DNA of 64,000 bases from Homarus americanus (lineage: Eukaryota > Arthropoda > Malacostraca > Decapoda > Nephropidae): assembly GCF_018991925.1 (NCBI RefSeq), contig NW_024720773.1, positions 351,367-415,366 on the forward strand, in the 5' to 3' direction. Below, piece after piece: positions 47,550 to 58,593 of this stretch. Position 1 is the first letter of the stretch. Every line of letters starts with the position of its first letter. The notes below the pieces were generated by a model, which saw only the letters and a list, made by a program, of their open reading frames with translations, searched no databases and was not told the origin of the DNA. Both the position numbers and the translations under genes were made by a program.

Positions 47550-47962
47550 AGACAGCACTTACCAATGCCCATGTTTTAGCATTTTCTGACTACTCTCAAG
47601 AATTTACTCTGTGTACCAACGCCTCAATACAGGGAATCGGGGCTGTACTTATGCAGCTGGACGCACGAGGAAAATATAGAGTGATTGCTTTTGCAAGTTG
47701 TAAACTTTATGATGCCGAAGCACGTTATTCAGTAACGCATCTAGAAACTTTTGCTGTTGTTTGGGCACTGAAGAAGTTTAAAGACATTATTTTGGGTTAT
47801 AAAATAGCCGTCTATACAGGTCACGTGGCTGTGACAGAGCTGTTTCACGGTAAAAATCTTTCAGGTAGACTAGTACGCTGGTATCTGACCATTGAAGAGT
47901 TTGAACCCGAGTTCAAGTATTTACAGGGACGAGCGAATGTGGTCGCAGACGCTTTGTCCAGT
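47546..47962 (+). pseudogene. Gypsy RNase H
   Basis: FTLCTNASIQGIGAVLMQ (Asp of the usual TDAS replaced by Asn), YSVTHLETFAVVWAL (E), AVYTGHVAVTEL (the usual TDH reads TGH) and GRANVVADALS. Two of the normally conserved acidic positions are lost, consistent with a dead copy. Cut by X2 directly after ADALS. Confidence 0.92.
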
Positions 47963-48036
47963 TGTAAGGGGGCTCGTTCCTACTCCATATTTATTCTATT
48001 TATTTTTCAGTACTTATATACTTGCTTCATATCTAT

Positions 48037-48650
48037 TGTAACCGCCAATCAGACGGTAAAGGATTTAGTGAAACTTGTGACGTTGGACTCAAACATTATA
48101 ATTTGGTCAAACCTGTTGGATGCAATTCCTTTTAGTATTTCACATAAAACATACATAAGCAATCACATAAATGTCTAATCCAATATATATTTACATAACA
48201 ATCATAGCTGTGTAATCAGTCTAATCTTAACACTTATAATGAGTACTTAAGTTTCCATATTTTTATGTCATCACAATGATAAACGAAGCAATAGACGCAG
48301 TCTACCTGTGTACACAATAAGTACCAGTTAAACTTACGTGTTGAAAGTCTCAAGAGAAACCAGGTTAGGTGTTGCCTCTGTGGTCTGAATAGTTACAGTA
48401 CAGTGCCCATACCCTGCCGCCTCACTGACCCTCTCTCGATGGGTGAGGGCTGCTGAGTCAGGTGATTATACACAAACAAGCTCCCTTACTACCACCCAAC
48501 ACCTCACCTCCTCTAGGTCTCTCATCTTCAACCATCTCAACACTCTACATACTGTATACGGGCAGGCACACCCAATAAACATGACATGACTTACAGCCTA
48601 ACATAATGTTTGTTTATGTGTCATCCTACTCATTACTGCTTGCGGTAACA
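48037..48650 (-). repeat. BEL-2 3' LTR
   Basis: Differs from 51211-51825 at few positions. On the minus strand it starts TGTTACCGC, like BEL-1, preceded by GGAGTGGG. Confidence 0.95.
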
Positions 48651-48699
48651 CCCACTCCGTTGAGCGTTCACGCTCAAAACCAGATCAGGCCTTTGACAC

Positions 48700-49470
48700 T
48701 AAACTTTGTCACGTTCTAGTGACTATGCTGCCCTCAGGCTGCTGGTATTTAAGTTCGTCACTTTCATGTGACTATCGCTGCCCTCAGACTAGTAATACTT
48801 GTCAGCTCCTTAGCTTTGTCACATTCATGTGACCATGCTGGCCTCATGCTGCTCATACTTAACTTTAATTTTGTTACGTTCATGTGACTATGCTGCCCTC
48901 AGGCTGGTGGTATTTAACTTTAATTTTGTCACGTTCATGTGACTATGCTGCCCTTAGTTCGTCACTTTCATGTGACTATCGCTGCCCTCAGACTAGTAAT
49001 ACTTGTCAGCTCCTTAGCTTTGTCACATTCATGTGACCATGCTGGCCTCATGCTGCTCATACTTAACTTTAATTTTGTTACGTTCATGTGACTATGCTGC
49101 CCTCAGGCTGGTGGTATTTAACTTTAATTTTGTCACGTTCATGTGACTATGCTGCCCTTAGGCTGGTATTTAACTTTAATTTTGTCACGTTCATGTGACT
49201 ATGCTGCCCTCAGGCTGGTGGTATTTAATTTTAATTTTGTCACGTTCATGTGACTATGCTGCCCTCAGGCTGGTGGTATTTAACTTTAATTTTGTCGCGT
49301 TCATGTGACTATGCTGCCCTCAGGCTGGTGGTATTTAACTTTAATTTTGTCACGTTCTTGTGACTAATGCTGCCCTCAGGCTGGTGGTATTTAGCTTCGT
49401 CACTTTCTTGTGACTGTCGCTGCCCTCAGGCTGGTGATACTTAATTTTGTCACGTTCTTGTGACTTCTCT
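48700..49470. repeat. 55-bp minisatellite with 204-bp higher-order repeat
   Basis: About 13 units of TGTCACGTTCATGTGACTAT plus CTGCCCTCAGGCTGGTGGTA. CATGTGACTA recurs at 48881 and 48936, 55 bp apart. A four-unit block is duplicated with a 204-bp period (TTCGTCACTTTC at 48754 and 48958). TCACGTTCATGTGA is itself partly palindromic. Confidence 0.93.
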
Positions 49471-49557
49471 TACTACCTTCTTGACTGTCCTCGCTTGATA
49501 GCAGAGCCATGACATCCATCGTCACCGCTTTCTCCTCCAAATATAGCGCTAACCACT

Positions 49558-50593
49558 TCACCAGCCCCGTTCTGTGTCCTGTCGACTTCTGATAATTCCG
49601 TACATCCACACAGCGTTCCCCCAGTTTGGGGGGGGAAGCTTAACCACCAGCGTTCTGAAGGTCTGCCTTGATTCTAGTTCAGACATCAAGTTCAGATTCT
49701 CCAGATGGCTTACTGCACCCCATAGCTGAGATGCCAGTTTTCGCAGCCCTTCGTCGTCGAACTCCCCGACTGAGCGAGCGTCTATGAGCCTTTTCACCAG
49801 CTGGTCCGCATATGCATACTTATCTCCGAACCTTGTCTCCAGGATCTTGATTGCCTTGTTGTAGGCTCGGTCTGGCTCTAGATAGTCGCATTCCATGATT
49901 GCTTGATGTAACTCTTCTCCTTCACAAGCATCCATGAACAGTTGGTACTTGTACTTACTCTGGCACGGCCGCATTTGTCATGTATCGACGGAAGGCATGC
50001 ATAAAGGTCCAAAACTCCGCCCGACCTTGTCCTTTAAACTTAGGAAGGGTGGCTTGCAGCATGCGCATCGCAGCCACTAACTCTCTTATTTCTTCACCCT
50101 TCCCTGATTCTCCCTGGGGATGCATAATTGTGATTTGAGGCTCTTTGTTTGCAAGCATTGGCGGTAAAGATGATGCCATTTTCTCGACATTGACCGATGC
50201 CTGTTGCTGGGTTTCCTCCCGTACTATTGGCTTCTCATAATTGCTGGAGTTCTCTGTCGAAGGCTGTGAGCTGTCACTTCTTCTTGTTAGTGCTGATGTC
50301 TCTTGACCCGCCACCATTCCAGTGTGCATCGTTTTCATCCACCCTGCCTTAAGTTCTCGCAAGGCTCGGTTTACTTCGTCCGACGCTGCCTCAGCTCTGG
50401 CCACTGCTTGTTGGAAATCCAATTCCCTACTGTGACCTTCCCGTGGATCTCCTGGTATTGCAAGCTCATTTCCTGTTTCACCACTCTCTGATTGTACCTC
50501 GGCGGGCGGATCCATTGTCATTATTTCAAAATGTTTGCTTCCATCTAGGTCCGACTCTCCTTCCATGTCGTCAATATACCCAATCTCCGACAT
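49558..50593 (-). pseudogene. BEL/Pao gag (DUF1759-type), one frameshift
   Basis: Starts at 50593 (MSEIGYIDDMEGE). An acidic N-terminal region leads to LPKFKGQGRAEFWTFMHAF, the hallmark of Pao-type gag. Across a frame break at about 49955-49974 come KYQLFMDACEGEELHQAI and AYNKAIKILETRFGD. The frame runs out near 49558, where the minisatellite side begins. The C-terminal zinc knuckle is missing. A single-base indel explains the break. Confidence 0.9.
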
Positions 50594-51210
50594 CTTGCTT
50601 ATTCAGGTAACTTGAATTGCGTTCGTTACAGTCAACCAGGCACTCACTTAGCCCACTCGCACCTGATATCATTACAAACTTTACATTGATATTTGGGTTA
50701 TTTACAAAGCAATATCACTTCAGTCAACTATGATTGCTAATTGTGTTCTGCACTTACGTCAGACAGCAATAATGACACGTGTTTTCATTCTCATATGCAC
50801 TACACTGGGAGTGATGAAGATCACTCAGACAAGACTATTTTCTGGACTAACCAGGTTTAACTATTATCGATGAGAGAAGTATACGGACGTTGCACTGCAC
50901 TTTTCGCCACTGGATACACACACATACACACCCACACGCACACACTCGTCCCTCGAGTGACGCGTGTTGGTGAGCCAGGCTACACTGAGAGTGGCTGAGC
51001 TCACTCTGACAACATTATTTTCTTCAATAACAAAGGCTCAAAATATTATCGCCAAGATAAATCTACGGGCGTTGCACTGTACTCCGTGGCACTGGGAACA
51101 CACGCGCATGCACGCATTCACACGCACATCCCTCCAGTGGGTTGAGTTGGGTTGACCTTGGTTCGCTCTCATTAGCTCCTTCTGCTACATGGTAGACCCT
51201 CACGTTTGAC

Positions 51211-51825
51211 TGTAACTGCCAATCAGACGGTTAAAGGATTTAGTGAAACTTGTGACCTTGGACTCAAACATTATAATTTGGTCAAACCTGTTGGATACAA
51301 TTCCTTTTAATATTTCACATAAAACATACATAAGCAATCACATAAATGTCTAATCCAATATATATTTACATAACAATCATAGCTGTGTAATCAGTCTAAT
51401 CTTAACACTTATAATGAGTACTTAAGTTTCCATATTTTTATGTCGTCACAATGATAAACGAAGCAATAGACGCAGTCTACCTGTGTACACAATAAGTACC
51501 AGTTAAACTTACGTGTTGAAAGCCTCAAGAGAAACCAGGTTAGGTGTTGCCTCTGTGGTCTGAATAGTTACAGTACAGTGCCCATATCCTGCCGCCTCAC
51601 TGACCCTCTCTCGATGGGTGAGGGCTGCTGAGTCAGGTGATTATACACAAACAAGCTCCCTTACTACCACCCAACACCTCACCTCCTCTAGGTCTCTCAT
51701 CTTCAACCATCTCAACACTCTACATACTGTATACGGGCAGGCACACCCAATAAACATGACATGACTTACAGCCTAACATAATGTTTGTTTATGTGTCATC
51801 CTACTCATTACTGCTTGCGGTAACA
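51211..51825 (-). repeat. BEL-2 5' LTR
   Basis: Partner of 48037-48650. Confidence 0.95.
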
Positions 51826-53952
51826 TCTATATTATCTATTAATCTTTTCTTGTGTATATATTAATAATTTTATTTTGTAAGTCTTTCTGTCTATAAGTAT
51901 ATATCTTATATTTCTTTGTTTTTATTTTCTAACTTAATATTCTTTTCTATTCCTTTTTCTTGTCATATATGTTATATTTTCTGAATTTTTGTATCCTTTC
52001 TTTCTCACAATTTATCATCCTGCTTAAGTTATATTCTATACCATGGATTAGTCTGGGTAAACCATGTCATTCTTACCATATCACTTTTTATATTTACAAC
52101 GGTAGCCTGCCACCACCCAGACTTTTATTAGAATATAACATATCTCATTGAACTGTTTGGTAGCATGCTAGAAAGCTTCTAGGCTCGTGAGTTACCATGG
52201 TTATTTTCTGAGAACCATCGGGTAGAAGGAATAGAGCGGTGATAGTGGTAGTTTACTAATTCATTATTTATTAACATAAAGAGTGAACAAGATGTTAATT
52301 AAGTACATTCAGACAAGACTGGACCACTTGGGTCTTACTTTACAAGTAGCAAAATAGATCTTCAAATTCTTGGTTACAACAATAAACAATGATTATATTA
52401 CTTAATTGTCAATACAGATGCTTATATAACACGCTTGACAATATTCCAAATTAACATATTATGTATAACATCATGCTATTTCGGAATGAACAACATGGCA
52501 CTTTTCCCTCAGTTGGTAGTTCATATGGATAAAGTACTCACAACCCACATAACACGTTATTACAATGGTACTATCAATATTTATAGGGTCACTACTCACA
52601 ACACAATAATACTTTGGCCCATATAACTGTAAGGAGTGCCCCAGGGTGTCACACTGGTGTCACAACAACAAACAAAGAGCGCTGTTAGGGTTGGTTGCAG
52701 TCCGACACACTGCGAGGGAGTTCAGGCCTAGTTCCCAGGGTGTGGACTCCCACAATTTAATCATGCCGAATTAACGGCATCCTGCAAGACAGCCAGCTGG
52801 TATGCATCTACCGGTCCCCCGGTGACTGTCGGGTATTCAGCTAACACACACACTGTGCCTGAGATATGATGGAACAGCGTCAAAATGTGACAAAAATAAC
52901 TCAATCACAAATAATCTTTCGTCTGGCAACAACAGGTGATATTTACGTTACATTAATTCTTTAACTGGGTAAATGATAATTTCACTGTTACAACATAAAC
53001 ACTGATTTCCACAAAATTCACTGAGTTAAACTGACTTAATATGGCGGGCGTGAGAACATACACATACCTGAGATATGATGGAACAGCATCAGAGATGTGA
53101 CGCTGCTCCTCGTACACAAGTTTATATACGGCTAACTGGCAGCTCAGGCCTATGCGCTACACATGCCAGAAAGGCTAATGACTCAATAACAGAAATTCCA
53201 TTCAACTCGGCCCCTGTACATTAACCTATGGAAATCAATGCCAGGGGTCAGGTAAATTTCTTAAGTCTATTTTTATAATCTAATCAGAGATTGAGCTTGC
53301 CAAGAAAAAGTGAAATGGACGTCAAATACACACACTAACAATACCATTTTCACAAACTCAGCAAAACTACAAACAAGGACCTATTCACGGGAATACGTTA
53401 GATTTTGGAGATTATGCAGTTTGACAGAATCGCTCAGGAGATTAATGTCTTTCTTAAATAGACAACTGATACTAAATAAACTACAAACATTAGATTCTCT
53501 GATGTTTGGGCATCAAAATGATCTAATTTCAGTTGTACTTAGAAACTCATGGCTACCCCAAGGGCGATATAAGGACATGCCACTCGTACTGGCAGACTTG
53601 ACACTCAATTCCTTGACAAGTACCACTAACAATAAAGACAGTTGAAGCTTTCAACATCACTCACAAGGGATCTTGAATGTTCCAACTGTATTAAGACATA
53701 ACTAAGTTGCCTTAACAGATACGACTAGAGTTGCAATGACAAATTTTGTGTTGTTATACTAAGGAATAAGGAGTTTCGGGTGCACTCTAAGATTGAGAGA
53801 AAACGGAGGACTCAGACGTCCTGAAGCTATGAGAAAATGGACGTCTCAGATGCGGGACTCAATAAAGAAGGTATAGCTACATGTTTTATGGGCTATTGAG
53901 CGTAATATGAATCGTCTGATTTAACGTTAACTAACATGTACGACCGTGGTCA

Positions 53953-54296
53953 TTAAACAGAAACATAACACCAGTGATGCCTCTATGATCGCTCTCCCAT
54001 CGCAATTAAGGGATGAACAACGACTCGATCCATTGTGGTCTACAGTCATTTTCGCTCTAGAGTTGGGGGAGGAGGCTAATCTTCCAAAGTCACCTCTTCC
54101 GTTTAATCATTTTGAACTACGACGAGACATACTCCTTCGCTCCAAGCAGACAACTGAAGGTAATGTTACACAAATTGTCGTGAAACGATACGAACGTTGT
54201 ATCACGATGCTCCCCAAGCAGGTCACCCCGGACGTGACAAATGTCTGGCGGAGGTCAGAAAAAAGTATTTTCGGAATACTATGGAGAAAGACATAG
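53953..54296 (+). pseudogene. Gypsy integrase, upstream region
   Basis: Frame resumes immediately after X2 (VIKQKHNTSDASMIALPSQL, EQRLDPLWSTVIFALE, HFELRRDILLR). This is the spacer between RNase H and integrase. The frame shifts before the H2C2 finger. Confidence 0.8.
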
Positions 54297-54937
54297 AATT
54301 GCATATTGCTAAGTGTTTGTCATGTGCTCAGCATAAGGGTACTACAAGGTCACCGGCTCCAATTCTACAATATCCTACACCAGAACGCCCGTTTGACACA
54401 ATCGCGATCGAGTTGTTACAACTTTCGAGGAGTCATCAAGGATCCTCGTACCCCCTAGTGTGTGTGGATCATTTTTGTAGATTTGTGATTTTAGTCCCAC
54501 TGAGCGGTAAAACAGCCGAATCTGTGGCTTATACCTTAGTTATTCACCTCATATGTCCTTTTACTACGCCCAAGGTTCTTCTCTCCGACAACGGATTAGA
54601 GTTCAAGACCCAACTTGTAGCGCAAATATGTCGACAATACGACATCCAACACAGTTTTATCGCAGCCTATTATCCACAGGATAATGGCCTTGTTGAAAGA
54701 ACCAAAAGGAAAATCCTAGAGATTCTTTGTCCAATAGCCAGTCAAATGCGAGTCGCCGCATCTATTAATGGGTCGATCAACAGCTCTACAGGCAAATCAT
54801 CCTACTATATTGTTTACGGCATAGACAAACGTGTACCGTATGACGTACTTACAGACAAGCCATGCCAAGTCTATAATGTGGACGATTTTCCTTGCAGGCA
54901 AATCAACGTATTCACGGATATTCACGCGCTGAAATGA
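54197..54937 (+). pseudogene. Gypsy integrase, zinc finger and catalytic core
   Basis: LYHD-type start, then HDAPQAGHPGRDKCL (HH) and CLSCAQHKG (CC). The DDE triad is seen as YPLVCVDHFCRFVI (D), KVLLSDNGLEFK (D) and QDNGLVERTKRKILEIL (E). The C-terminus is out of frame from about 54890. Confidence 0.93.
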
Positions 54938-55281
54938 TATACAAGCAACATAAACAAGTCATGCTAGAAATAGGCGATGCTGTTATGGTGCAAGAACCTG
55001 AACGAAAGCCCAAGCTTTCACCCAAGTTTGACGGACCATTCCTCATTATTGCTAAAGAAGCGTGCAACAATTTTAAATTTTTGAAGCCAAACTCACAAAC
55101 TTCAGATGTTGTGCATGCGGACAGACTTAAAAAGGTCCATTCAGATTCATTCCCCAGGAATGATAATGATATCCCAGACGTCGATGTCCCAGACACAACT
55201 GTTCAAACAGCAAACACGTTAAATACACCCAGTGTATCTCATGATTATTGTTTAAAACTACGTTCTGCGAAACGTATATAA
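54892..55281 (+). pseudogene. Gypsy integrase, C-terminal domain
   Basis: The frame contains MIYKQHKQVMLEIGDAVMVQ, LSPKFDGPFLIIAKEA (GPF/GPY-type module) and DVVHADRLKKVHSD. Typical end of a Gypsy pol. It stops at 55281. Confidence 0.88.
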
Positions 55282-55473
55282 TAATGTTCCTAACATCTTT
55301 ACAATGATATTAACGCAAAAAACTTTCTGAGTCTAACCATTTATTTTATTTTTATAATTTCATGAATTCAGTGCCTACACTGGAATGATTCATTTCTTTT
55401 TTCAATCATTTTGCATGCTACAAAAACTTCAACTCAAGTTATATCAATTAACAAAAACGAACTAATTGCATAA

Positions 55474-55835
55474 ATGGTTGATGCAAGGTTAGGTCGAGTG
55501 GATGCACAGCATTTGTATGTGAAAATTCTTCTTGAAGCCTTACAAACAGCCAAGACGATTTATCTGTTAACTCCAATTTTCGTAGACGAAGAGGTAGAAC
55601 AGCATATCCTTCTGTTAGAGTCAACTCTCACGCACTATGCTATCCTCATCCACGTAACTATGCTCGTGCAAAGCAAATTAATGCATGGCATGTAGAACCT
55701 TTCCCATTATACTCTGATGACACACTGTTTACTCTGGATATACCAACCGATCTTTTACTAATAGATGAAGACTACTATTTGTTAGAAATGGATGATTTTA
55801 GGGCATTATCACAGTGTAAGTCGTCATGTATATAA
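55474..55835 (+). pseudogene. Possible third ORF of the Gypsy, unknown
   Basis: Two frames joined by a frameshift at about 55610: VDARLGRVDAQHLYVKILLE and later HVEPFPLYSDDTLFTLDIP, LLLIDEDYYLLEMDDF. It lies where some Gypsy elements have an extra ORF. I see no membrane segment or envelope signature, so no function is claimed. Confidence 0.35.
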
Positions 55836-55997
55836 TTTACACATATGCCCAGCCTATGTGTGCGCTTTCATTCTGCTGCAGACGGAATATGCGAATTGGC
55901 GATCATACAAACTAACGTTTGCACAGCGCTGAAACAATGTAACTATGCACCGATTTTCTAGGAAAACTGTGTTTCATGCGCATCTACATAATGTTCA

Positions 55998-55998
<1 letters not shown>

Positions 55999-56053
<55 letters not shown>
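55999..56053. repeat. (AT)n microsatellite
   Basis: Array of about 27 units adjacent to a minus-strand SINE tail. Confidence 0.97.
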
Positions 56054-56054
<1 letters not shown>

Positions 56055-56055
<1 letters not shown>

Positions 56056-56275
56056 CATTAGCCCATAAAGCGCTCGGACTTTTACATATAATCAACAACC
56101 CCACCCCACCAGGACTCGAACCCACGATCTTATGTGTGTGACCGGGTAACGTTACCTCTAGACCACTAGGACACTAAAAAGCAGTCCTAGACTTTGTTAT
56201 ATTTCACACAAAGCCTGTTGATCGAGCTTATGGCGCCGTGAATCTCCAATAGGGGACTACCCATGCCTCGTAAGT
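56055..56275 (-). mobile_element. tRNA-derived SINE, family 1
   Basis: On the minus strand: body, then TAGTGGTCTAGAGGTAACG (A-box-like) and GGGTTCGAGTCCTGG (B box), then a tail running into (AT)n. Related copies at 335-507 and 62270-62480. Confidence 0.75.
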
Positions 56276-56405
56276 GATCAGAGTAACGTTTTACCAAATC
56301 CGGCTTCGAAACACATGTCATTCTGAAATTTAGTTAAATAAAAAATATGGAATTAGTTAAATATATTGTTGTGAACTTAAAATTTTATTGGTGAAATTAT
56401 CAAGC

Positions 56406-56472
56406 ATGAGTCAGAAGAAATCTCGAAAGGCGATTTCATTTCAAGTGAAACAAGAAATTATTAAGAAACTAG
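56406..56472 (+). pseudogene. Tigger/pogo-type transposase, first 22 codons
   Basis: MSQKKSRKAISFQVKQEIIK and the next codons match the start of the CENP-B-type helix-turn-helix of Tigger (pogo) transposases. It stops at the Helitron boundary, and no further part was found downstream. Confidence 0.55.
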
Positions 56473-56489
56473 CAGAATCGCTAGGCCAC

Positions 56490-57334
56490 GGTAGGACGCC
56501 ACCCTCCGGGAGGCTCCACATTGTCTCACTGTAGTGCATTAAGGTAGACCACATTTTTGGTTTTGCCATTAACAGCAAGTATGTATAGATTTTTGCCAGT
56601 TCCCACTCTGGAGCATTCAACATAGAACTGTCCATGAGAGAAGCAAGGAACACCAGGCTTAGGTCAACCATCTTTAGGGACTGTCCCTGGCTTTTGTAGA
56701 TGGTCATGGCAAAGCTCACTTTAACCGGGAACTGAAGTCTCTTGAACTCAAATGGCAGGTCAGTGGTGATGAAAGGTATCCTTGGTATAAAAACGTCCTC
56801 TCCTTTAGGTTTTCCTGTCAGTATTGTAGCTTCCAGTACATGTGGCATCATGTTCTTCACCACCAGTCTTGTGCCATTGCAGAAGATTGATGGTTCAAGA
56901 TTTCTTAAGAGCATTATAGGAGTTCCAATCTTGAGAGTGAGGTGGTGAGGAGGCATTCCAGCGGGCTCCAAAGAATTAAGGAATTCTGCAGGGTACTGGA
57001 CTGCTTGGTCCTGGTCGATTACTGTATCAACAGATTTGAATGAGGTCTCACTGCCTGGAAGCTGTCTGAGTAGAGTCATGTTGATTTCAGCCACTGTTTC
57101 ATTCTTTGGTGCCAGAATTGCGCGTTCACGTAGCCACTTGTGATCCTTGTAGTGGTGGATAATGTTTGGGTAGACCATGTTAGTGAGCCCAGTTGAGGAC
57201 TTTACAACATTTCCACATCCTTGAGGAATGATTATTTGTCCTTCTGAATCAACAAGGAAAATTCCATTCCCAATCTGTAGTTGAAGGTTAGCAAACCGTC
57301 CAGCATCCTGATCTCTTTGTAGATGTACTCTCAT
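56490..57334 (-). pseudogene. Helitron Pif1-like helicase, C-terminal motifs
   Basis: VYPNIIHHYKDHKWLRERAI, then NETVAEINMTLL, PHHLTLKIGTPIMLLRNLEP, CNGTRLVVKNM and FPVKVSFAMTIYKSQGQSLK. These are the late helicase motifs of Helitron RepHel proteins. SQGQSL is motif VI-like. A stop or frameshift at 57334-57419 separates it from the upstream part. Confidence 0.92.
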
Positions 57335-57418
57335 GTTTGTGGATAGGGTGAGTGTCTGAACACTTCTCCAAAGGTATGATGCCTTGAGGCACGCATTCAG
57401 TTCATCAGCTGGAGTGCT

Positions 57419-57727
57419 TCAAGGAATGACAAGAAGGGTCTGGCGAAAGTCTCCAGCAATGACCATTGTAATGCCACCAATGAGCTGGTCATTTTCTCGT
57501 ATGTCTTGCAAGGTCCTGTCCAGTGCTTCAAACGCTAACTTGTGAGACATAATGCATTCATCCCAGACTATGAGGCTGCATTTTTCTAAGAGTTTTGCCT
57601 TTGCCGATCCTTTTTTGATGTTGCACACTGGGTTCTCATTGTGAGCGAGGTTGAGAGGCAGTTTAAAAGTTGAGTGTGCAGTACGTCCTCCTTCTAGTAG
57701 CGTTGCAGCAATGCCTGAGGATGCCAC
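57419..57727 (-). pseudogene. Helitron Pif1-like helicase, middle motifs
   Basis: SSGIAATLLEGGRTAHSTFK, KCSLIVWDECIMSHKLAFEA (Walker B-like DE) and GGITMVIAGDFRQTLLVIP (GDFRQ, motif III). The Walker A part upstream is missing, so the copy is truncated at about 57727. Confidence 0.9.
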
Positions 57728-57944
57728 AGGAAGAGTAATTTCCCCTGATGACGTACTTTAGCCAACAACTGAGTAGTCTGTCTCTCTGAGCAACTCCCTG
57801 TTTGCAACTACTGTTCAGTCCCCAAAACTTCTTCTTCCATCAATAGTTCATTAACGGTGTATGTAAGTTCCACTACAATGGTACAGCAAAGTATATTTTT
57901 TTAGCATTAAACTGTTATTATTTTATTGTCTAATCATTACTGCA

Positions 57945-58083
57945 TATAACACCATCGATCATCACTACATTTAACACCACCAATCATCACTACATATAAC
58001 ACCACCCATCGTCACTAAATAAAACACCATCCATCATCACTACATATAACACCACCCATCATCACTACATATAACAACATCCA
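57945..58083. repeat. 25-bp tandem repeat
   Basis: Five to six units of CATCATCACTACATATAACAC with variants, leading into (AT)n. Confidence 0.9.
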
Positions 58084-58086
58084 TAA

Positions 58087-58325
<239 letters not shown>

Positions 58326-58593
58326 TTTTAAATTTACCTACAGTACTAGCCAAACAGCCGCTGTGGCGGTGCAATGTTCTGTTCAGTGTTTATCAACTTT
58401 TTTTTCATATCTCTTATTTCATTTAAGTTGTCTTGTTGCAGATGAGTATGGTGCTATGTCTATATTGATTATCAGCCTTTTCTCATTTCATTTCTCAATG
58501 TTGTGTTACTGTACTGTAATGTAGGGGAGACCTGGGTAAGTTGGCGCACTTGAAATTATTCAAATAGTTACCGTTAAGAGGCAAGAAATTGAG

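Larger units (their letters stand above)
48037..51825 (-). mobile_element. BEL/Pao retrotransposon BEL-2, gag only, 5-bp TSD
   Basis: LTRs 48037-48650 and 51211-51825 (about 614 bp, TGTAAC...GGTAACA on the + strand), nearly identical. Target duplication TCTAT (48032-48036, 51826-51830). The minus strand carries a Pao-type gag. Pol is missing and a minisatellite occupies its place. A non-autonomous derivative of recent age. Confidence 0.95.
47963..53952 (+). mobile_element. Repeat X, copy 2 (about 2.2 kb net)
   Basis: Starts TGTAAGGGGG and ends CGTGGTCA. After removing BEL-2 it matches X1 along its length. Same orientation as X1 and the same host Gypsy. No coding. A clear target duplication was not found here. 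Confidence 0.6.
56473..57727 (-). mobile_element. Helitron, 3' part
   Basis: A Pif1-type helicase C-terminal region runs on the minus strand and ends at 56490-56470. There GCTAG|T gives a CTRR-like 3' end (CTAG) followed by T. The nearby words CTAGC...GCTAG and CCTCCGGGAGG could form the terminal hairpin. The 5' end and Rep domain are absent. The exact terminus is inferred. Confidence 0.75.

Noticed and set aside
49400..49609. Minus-strand 69-codon ORF downstream of BEL-2 gag
   Set aside because: It reads through the edge of the 55-bp minisatellite and shows no protease or RT motif.
47963..53952. Repeat X as a spliced intron of the Gypsy
   Set aside because: X2 has donor- and acceptor-like ends but X1 does not, and X1 is flanked by a TTACAA duplication, which favours insertion.
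55474..55835. Envelope gene of the Gypsy element
   Set aside because: The frames lack a signal peptide, transmembrane segment or any envelope motif, so only an unknown third ORF is reported.
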